Source: Chloroflexota bacterium (GTDB lineage: Bacteria; Chloroflexota; Dehalococcoidia; GIF9; UBA5629). From it: DNA of 11,153 bases. Positions within the stretch are counted from its first letter, which is position 1, and each line of letters begins with the position of its first letter. Below the pieces are notes generated by a model, which saw only the letters and a program-made list of their open reading frames with translations, was not told the DNA's origin and ran no database searches. The stretch is taken from NCBI GenBank assembly GCA_026389695.1, contig JAPLHI010000027.1, positions 1-11,153 on the forward strand, written 5' to 3'. This document shows positions 6,419 through 11,153 of this stretch, piece by piece. The position numbers were made by a program, and so were the translations under genes.

Positions 6419-6470
6419 CATTGCGAGGAGCCATAGGCAACGTGGCAATCTCGTGGCTGCATCATCAATG
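6419..6470. repeat. REP-like unit interrupted by MITE copy 1
   Basis: The right half of a palindromic unit of the same family as those at 5985 and 6058. ATTGC (6420-6424) pairs with GCAAT (6445-6449), with inner GCC-ATA-GGC (6430-6438), then TCTCGTGGCTGCATCA as in the unit at 5985. Its left start, GTCATTGCG, is at 6182-6190 on the far side of the element; removing the element and one copy of CATTGCG restores a continuous unit. Confidence 0.7.
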
Positions 6471-6506
6471 TCCTCTCGATGAACCCCTTTTTTATTCGTC
6501 ATTGCG

Positions 6507-6734
6507 GGCATAAATGCCAAAAAAAGTTGCTAACATGGCCCTTTGTTACATTAACAATACTAGGGAATTTGCCTTCATTTAATACACGTTGTGGGTCCCA
6601 TTTTTATGGATTGAGAACCTCAATCATTGAATCGGTTGAATGATTAATTCTTAAATAGCCAAATAATATAAGAAAATAGTCTCAAAATGCACTGTTAAAA
6701 GAAATTTCCAGCAACTTTTTTTGAGTATTATGCC
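6507..6734. mobile_element. MITE-like element, copy 2 (228 bp)
   Basis: Same orientation and exact length as copy 1. By direct comparison I find three differences, all transitions: C to T in the GTGGGCCCC stretch, G to A in ATGCGCTG, and C to T in GAAACTTCC. The left flank is again CATTGCG (6500-6506), but the right flank is its reverse complement CGCAATG (6735-6741), so there is no simple direct duplication. GTCATTGCGGGCATAA and its complement form a perfect 16-bp inverted pair at the two ends. The element ends 10 bp beyond the stop codon of the oxidoreductase gene and so probably lies in its 3' untranslated region. Confidence 0.75.
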
Positions 6735-6744
6735 CGCAATGACG

Positions 6745-9700
6745 TTATTTCTTCCCCTGCAAATAAGCGATCATCGGCCCGGTCACAAGCGGAACGACGT
6801 CGCCTATCATGTGCGGCATGAGTGAATCCATGACTTTAGGCATTATCTCCGGCATCTGCTCCGCCATATAGTCCGGCATGGGTACCATCTCTCCTACCAG
6901 GCTGAGCATTTTCGGCATCACTTTGGGCATCATCATAGGCAGCAGGCGGGGGAAAAGTATGGGGAACATCGGTTTCATTAAATTCAACGCGCCCGGAATT
7001 TTCCCCATGAAGCGCATCATCGGCCCCATGCCAAAGGGCATGGCGTTGATAAGCTCCGGCCACATCTTGCCCATCAGGTTGGCGAAGCCCTGCGGCGTCA
7101 TCAGAGCAATCATAGCTTCGAAGACAGCCCACTGCTTCTGCACCTCAGGGTTGGGATCGGGGAAGTCGTAACCTATACGTGAACAGCAGAACCTTGCCAG
7201 GTCGATAACCTCCACGTTCAAATTTTTCTTATCGGCAGAAACGCGCAACTGGAACTCGCAGCACGGGCAGAGCGCCAGGATTTTATCCGCCCCCACTTCC
7301 TGCGCCTCGTCAATGCGGGTTTTCCCCACTTCAGCGGCTATTGGCGGATCCTTGATCAGAGTGAGCACGCTGCCGCAGCAATGCGCCTCCTCTCTGTTAT
7401 AGGGCATTTCCACTAGCTTTACACCGGGTAAAGCTTTGATCAGCTCCCGCGGTTCATCATAAACTCCTGAAACGCGTCCAATGTGGCAGGAATCATGCCA
7501 GGTGACCGTGACCGGTTTATTGCCTCGTTCGGGGAACTTGAATTGGCCGGATTTGATCTTCTCAGCTACTACTTCGCTGTAATGCCTGACTTTAATATCA
7601 AAATCGATTCCCAGCTTTTTTGCCCATGTGGGATAAGTATGCCTCCACATCATATCGCAGGCCGGGCAGGAAGTTATCACCGTATCTGCACCGGAGGTCT
7701 TAACGGCGGCAATATTATGTTTCATAGTCTCTGCGAAGACGTCCCACTTGCCTGCCACCAGCATGGGTGTGCCGCAGCAGTTCTCCTTCTCTCCGAGGTA
7801 GGTGAAGTCCACTCCGGCTTCGTCCAATAGCACCACGCTGGCCATACCGATATCGTTCTCCACGTAGCTCACGGTGCACCCGCCGAAGTACACGTTTTTA
7901 GACTTGGTGCCTATTCCATGTTTGGCCTTTAAATCTTCGGGGAACCAGCGGGATCGGTCGCGACGGTATCCGGCCCAGATATCGCCTTCTTTGCGGACGG
8001 CCTCGGCCATCATCTCGAAAGGCGGGAAAGTCATCCTCTTTTCCTCATCGATCAGCTTGCCGCGCAGCTTCATCCATGAAGGCTCTATGGGCAGGGAAGC
8101 GGAACAGCGCAGGTTGCACAATTCACATGTAGTACACACCAGTATGGTATCCACCATAAACTGATTCCATTTCTGCCTGCCCTCCATATATTCACGCAGC
8201 CAGTACCACTTGCCGCGCGGCGACTGGCTCTCCCAGCCGCGGCCGTAGAACTGGTCGCATTCTTCAATGCAGTACCCGCACTGTGAACAGGCATATGCAT
8301 ACCAGGCAACGTCAGCCGGGATGTCTTTTATGGGCGACATAGGATGCTCGCCAACCTGAGTGATAACATAATTGCCGAAGGGCCGGATCATTGGTTCAAA
8401 AGCTTCGGCCATGCCGATAAAGCCTCCGATGGAGTTACCTCCCACTACCTTACCCGGATTTAAGATATTACCCGGGTCGACCTTCTTCTTAAGTTCACGT
8501 ATGTTTTTAGCCCGCGAATTGCCCAGGACCTCACCAGCTTTTTTGGTGAAGTAAAGACCTGTGGCATAAGGCCGTCCGCCGTGCTTTTTAACAATCTTCA
8601 TGATGGTCAGCGCCAGGCTGAAGACAAAATTGTAGCTGAATTTGCGCTGGTCACTGGGTATGAAACCCAAAATAACCACCTCGGGCTTGCCGTTAAGGCT
8701 CTCCCTGATGATTACGCCCTCCTTCACGATGGGCTGATCGACTTTCTTTTCGATCTCTTCCATAACATCGCCCAGGGATGACAACGGCACCACTACTTCC
8801 GCGGGCACCAGGCTGGGGCCGAGGCGCTTAACCACCATCAGCATGAAGCGGTTTTTCCACTCGTGCTGAGCTATGCGATCGCTGAGGATCTCGCCCTGGC
8901 ATGGCTTGAGCAATTGAGGCAACTTGTCCATAACCTCTTTAGCGTTGCGCTCACGGAATGTGATTGTGGCGATGTAAGACGCGGGCAGGAGCACCCGTTC
9001 CTCACTGGGATGGCCGTAATGCTCTCTGAGAGGTGATTTGTTCTTCAGTTCCGCCATCTTGGGATTGATAAATATGATCGACCAGACCGGTAGTTTTTCA
9101 TCGATGAGCGACTGAACGAACCTTTGCAGATCGTAGGCATTGGAGCAGCCTATGGAGACGACCTTGAGTTCTTCCTTGGGTTGCACGCGGACGGTCATCT
9201 CACTGATAAATCCGGTGATGCCCTCGGCATCGGATATCAGATCCAGGTCTGAGCCGCTAAATTCCCTCACCTCTCCGGAGGGCAGAACCACACGTGCGCT
9301 GATGACATTATCGCGGAACCATCCGGCTTCGAAGGAGCCTATTCCCGCGCCGCCCTGGGCCAGCCAGCCCCCGGCAGTGGATGCAGGGTAGCTTGTGGGA
9401 TAAAGGCGCAGGGTAAGCCCCTGTTTTTCCAGCTCCCTGTCCAGCTTTTCCCAGACCACCCCTGCCTGCACAACGGCTGTTTGTGAAACAGGGTCGATCT
9501 TCAGCACATGATTCATGCGGTAGAAATCCACCACGATGCCCTTTTTAAGCGGGATAACTCCGCCGTATCCCGAGGAGGCTTTGCCGCGCGGTGTCAGCGG
9601 TATTCTGTTTTTTGCCGCCCAGCGTATTAACTCGATAAGTTCGTCTTCCGATACGGGCTGGACAACTGCGTCCGGGACGGTGTTACCAATAAGCTGTTTT

Positions 9701-9822
9701 ATTATGCCCGGCACTGCCGCAATGTCGTGGCCGTATAGTATAAGTTCTGTTTTATTGAAATTAACCCGGCTGCCGAATTTTCCCGTCAGGTAGGCTTTTT
9801 CACGGTTGCCCAGCTTGCTCAT
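6745..9822 (-). CDS. FAD-binding and Fe-S oxidoreductase (GlcD/HdrD-type fusion)
   Basis: A 1025-residue fusion of the D-lactate/glycolate dehydrogenase type. Residues about 48-215 form the FAD-binding PCMH domain (QPVSEDELIELI, PRGKASSGYGG, GGWLAQGGAGIGSFEAG), and about 220-460 the FAD-oxidase C-terminal domain ending DPGNILNPGKVV. Next are two CxxCxxCxxxC cluster motifs, Cys512/515/518/522 and Cys563/566/569/573. Two CCG domains follow, Cys649, Cys682-683, Cys719/722 and Cys779, Cys815-816, Cys852/855, as in heterodisulfide reductase HdrD. The likely role is oxidation of a 2-hydroxyacid with electrons passed through Fe-S clusters to a quinone or other acceptor; the substrate is not determinable. 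Residues about 901-1025 are an unusual Met/Pro-rich tail. The start at ATG 9822 is chosen because GGAGG lies five bases upstream and a promoter covers the alternative start at 9885. It is transcribed alone, towards the MITE cluster. Confidence 0.9.
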   Translation of the reverse strand: MSKLGNREKAYLTGKFGSRVNFNKTELILYGHDIAAVPGIIKQLIGNTVPDAVVQPVSEDELIELIRWAAKNRIPLTPRGKASSGYGGVIPLKKGIVVDFYRMNHVLKIDPVSQTAVVQAGVVWEKLDRELEKQGLTLRLYPTSYPASTAGGWLAQGGAGIGSFEAGWFRDNVISARVVLPSGEVREFSGSDLDLISDAEGITGFISEMTVRVQPKEELKVVSIGCSNAYDLQRFVQSLIDEKLPVWSIIFINPKMAELKNKSPLREHYGHPSEERVLLPASYIATITFRERNAKEVMDKLPQLLKPCQGEILSDRIAQHEWKNRFMLMVVKRLGPSLVPAEVVVPLSSLGDVMEEIEKKVDQPIVKEGVIIRESLNGKPEVVILGFIPSDQRKFSYNFVFSLALTIMKIVKKHGGRPYATGLYFTKKAGEVLGNSRAKNIRELKKKVDPGNILNPGKVVGGNSIGGFIGMAEAFEPMIRPFGNYVITQVGEHPMSPIKDIPADVAWYAYACSQCGYCIEECDQFYGRGWESQSPRGKWYWLREYMEGRQKWNQFMVDTILVCTTCELCNLRCSASLPIEPSWMKLRGKLIDEEKRMTFPPFEMMAEAVRKEGDIWAGYRRDRSRWFPEDLKAKHGIGTKSKNVYFGGCTVSYVENDIGMASVVLLDEAGVDFTYLGEKENCCGTPMLVAGKWDVFAETMKHNIAAVKTSGADTVITSCPACDMMWRHTYPTWAKKLGIDFDIKVRHYSEVVAEKIKSGQFKFPERGNKPVTVTWHDSCHIGRVSGVYDEPRELIKALPGVKLVEMPYNREEAHCCGSVLTLIKDPPIAAEVGKTRIDEAQEVGADKILALCPCCEFQLRVSADKKNLNVEVIDLARFCCSRIGYDFPDPNPEVQKQWAVFEAMIALMTPQGFANLMGKMWPELINAMPFGMGPMMRFMGKIPGALNLMKPMFPILFPRLLPMMMPKVMPKMLSLVGEMVPMPDYMAEQMPEIMPKVMDSLMPHMIGDVVPLVTGPMIAYLQGKK

Positions 9823-9861
9823 AACTTCCTCCAATACACTGATACATACGTACGCAAATTC

Positions 9862-9889
9862 ATTATATTCTAAAGACGACGGCATTCAA
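9862..9889 (-). promoter_or_regulatory. Promoter of the FAD/Fe-S oxidoreductase gene
   Basis: On the minus strand TTGAAT (plus 9884-9889) and a perfect TATAAT (plus 9862-9867) are 16 bases apart. Transcription would start near 9855, giving a leader of about 33 bases that contains the GGAGG ribosome binding site in front of ATG 9822. This supports 9822 rather than 9885 as the translation start. Confidence 0.6.
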
Positions 9890-9971
9890 ATAAAGTAACT
9901 AAAGTCACATACTGTACCTGAATTGTGAAGGTCAACAGCATCTATAAGGCGTTTGGATAATGTACTGCGCT

Positions 9972-10002
9972 TTGCATTAGGTTGCCTGTGATAAAATATA
10001 AT
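9972..10002 (+). promoter_or_regulatory. Possible promoter for the GH10 lipoprotein gene
   Basis: A perfect TATAAT (9997-10002) is preceded at 19 bases by TTGCAT (9972-9977); the spacing is longer than ideal. The predicted transcript would have only about 15 bases before ATG 10024, including GGGTGG (10014-10019) as a weak ribosome binding site. Confidence 0.35.
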
Positions 10003-10023
10003 AAATGTGTTTTGGGTGGTGTT

Positions 10024-11153
10024 ATGAATAAAAAGCAAAATATTGTGCATTTACTGGCACTGGTTCTCTTTTTAATGCCAGCACTGATATTGATTCCTGC
10101 CTGCCAGGGGGGAGGCGGTAGTGATCCCGGTACAACCATAGCCAATACCGTAAATTCCGTGCGGGAATGGTTCATTATGTCGGGCGCCAAAGACAGGATT
10201 GAAAATATGCGCAAGGGTGATGCCACTATCTCCGTTGTTGATGCGGTCGGCACACCGGTAAGAGGCGCCAGGGTATATTTTGAACAGGAAAGCCATGAGT
10301 TTCTCTTCGGGTCCAATCTAACTCCCTTAGCCAAGAAAGGGCCCAACGAAGTGGACCAGGATTGGGCGGACGCCTACATTTCGCTGTTCAACTATGGGAC
10401 GTTGTCTTTCAACTTGGACAGCTATGAGCCGCAAAACGGTCAGACCCGGGAAGCACTGCTGACATTGATGGCCGACTGGGCAAAAAAGCGTGGTATCGTG
10501 ACCAAGGGCAGCCCGTTGATATCGGCCAATTATGTTCCGCCGTGGGCGCCCATGCCAGCTGAAGATATGCAGAAAGCACTGGAAAAACGTGTCAAAGATA
10601 TCACAGGTAAATTCTGCGGCTTGGTTGACTACTGGGATGTAGTGGACGAACCTACGACGGGCCCCAGGGTTAACAACATGGTGGGAAACTGGATGAATAC
10701 CCGCACACCCCAGAATGTCATCGTTGACGTCCTCGACTGGGCGCGGTCCGGCTGCGCCAGGGCGACTTTGATAATCAATGACTTCCGCACAGATGCTGAT
10801 TTCAGGGACTTGCTGCAGAATGTCATCAGGCAGCGCGGAAAATTTGACGCCATCGGGATACAAAGCCATATGCACCGCGGTAATTGGCCGTTTTACCAGG
10901 TATGGGATATCTGCGAACGGTTCAAAGATTTCGACGTGCCCATTCATTTCACGGAGGTCACGGTGCTGAGCGGAGATCCCAAAATTGGTATTGGCGATAG
11001 TGCTCAGCCATCAAGCTGGCCGACCATGCAGGAAGGGGAAATAGCGCAGGCAGCCTACGTGGAAAAATTCTATACCTTGCTATTCAGCCATCCGTCGGTG
11101 CAGGCCATTACGTGGTGGGACTTCTCGGACCTTGGCGCCTGGCAGGGCGCGCC
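10024..11153 (+). CDS. GH10-family glycoside hydrolase lipoprotein, partial at 3' end
   Basis: The first 376 codons of a secreted hydrolase, cut by the right window edge. It starts with a lipoprotein signal (hydrophobic core, then IPAC with lipid-anchored Cys27), so it should sit on the outer face of the membrane. Residues about 60-97 form a small beta domain (GDATISVVDAVGTPVRGARV, ending FLFGSNL) that precedes the barrel in many GH10-like proteins. The barrel carries WDVVDEP with the acid/base Glu209, LIINDF, AIGIQSHMH (Gln280, His282), HFTEVT with nucleophile Glu311, and TWWDFSD near 363-369. Family members cleave xylan or related beta-glycans with retention. Two features depart from the standard xylanase: Asp instead of Asn before the acid/base, and SPLISA in place of the usual G-H-x-L-x-W-H. 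So xylanase activity is not assured. About 20-60 further residues are expected beyond the window. Confidence 0.85.
   Translation, partial: MNKKQNIVHLLALVLFLMPALILIPACQGGGGSDPGTTIANTVNSVREWFIMSGAKDRIENMRKGDATISVVDAVGTPVRGARVYFEQESHEFLFGSNLTPLAKKGPNEVDQDWADAYISLFNYGTLSFNLDSYEPQNGQTREALLTLMADWAKKRGIVTKGSPLISANYVPPWAPMPAEDMQKALEKRVKDITGKFCGLVDYWDVVDEPTTGPRVNNMVGNWMNTRTPQNVIVDVLDWARSGCARATLIINDFRTDADFRDLLQNVIRQRGKFDAIGIQSHMHRGNWPFYQVWDICERFKDFDVPIHFTEVTVLSGDPKIGIGDSAQPSSWPTMQEGEIAQAAYVEKFYTLLFSHPSVQAITWWDFSDLGAWQGA

Noticed and set aside
6335..6520. Open frame of 61 codons on the minus strand across MITE copy 1
   Set aside because: It runs through the element end and the REP unit, has no homology pattern or ribosome binding site, and is a by-product of the repeat.
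5960..6744. Possible CRISPR array
   Set aside because: Repeats are few, imperfect and nested, and spacers are not unique sequences of constant length; no cas genes are present.
10072..10947. Long minus-strand frames opposite the GH10 gene, including one of 206 codons
   Set aside because: They are antisense shadows of a well-supported gene and show no domain pattern or ribosome binding site.

Overview
The window looks like a chromosomal segment of an uncultured Dehalococcoidia-like member of the Chloroflexota. This is an inference. It rests on the style of the giant FAD/Fe-S oxidoreductase, the MacB-type transporter, and the dispersed GTCATTGCGAGG-type palindromic repeats, which I recall as common in such genomes. 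No rRNA or other marker gene is present to settle taxonomy. Coding density is ordinary, apart from one repeat-filled gap of about 840 bp.

Layout, left to right. (1) The N-terminal 79 codons of a type I signal peptidase run off the left edge on the minus strand (1-239). (2) A non-coding stretch holds a near-consensus promoter, a hairpin and a tRNA-Arg(TCG) gene (572-645). (3) Two different HicBA-type toxin-antitoxin modules lie in tandem on the plus strand (733-1749). The first has an apparently intact HicB antitoxin, but its hicA toxin reading frame is broken by a one-base shift. The second is intact. (4) On the minus strand an ATPase (4254-4958) overlaps an 821-residue two-module FtsX/MacB permease (1795-4260), forming an ABC export or lipoprotein-handling operon. 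(5) A HAD-family phosphatase is transcribed divergently (5143-5904). (6) The gap 5905-6744 holds palindromic REP-like units and two 228-bp copies of a MITE-like element that differ at only three positions. (7) A 1025-residue minus-strand oxidoreductase (6745-9822) fuses a GlcD-type FAD domain, a two-cluster ferredoxin domain, two CCG domains and a Met/Pro-rich tail. (8) A lipoprotein of the GH10 glycoside hydrolase class begins at 10024 on the plus strand and runs off the right edge.

The genes do not form one pathway. The toxin-antitoxin pair beside a tRNA and the MITE/REP cluster suggest an accessory, rearranging neighbourhood. The transporter, phosphatase, 2-hydroxyacid-type dehydrogenase and secreted glycosidase look like ordinary metabolic cargo. 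The observations most worth following up are the MITE inserted inside a REP unit with a recognisable target duplication, the apparent compensatory change in the REP stems, the Met/Pro-rich tail of the oxidoreductase, and the altered active-site surroundings of the GH10 protein.
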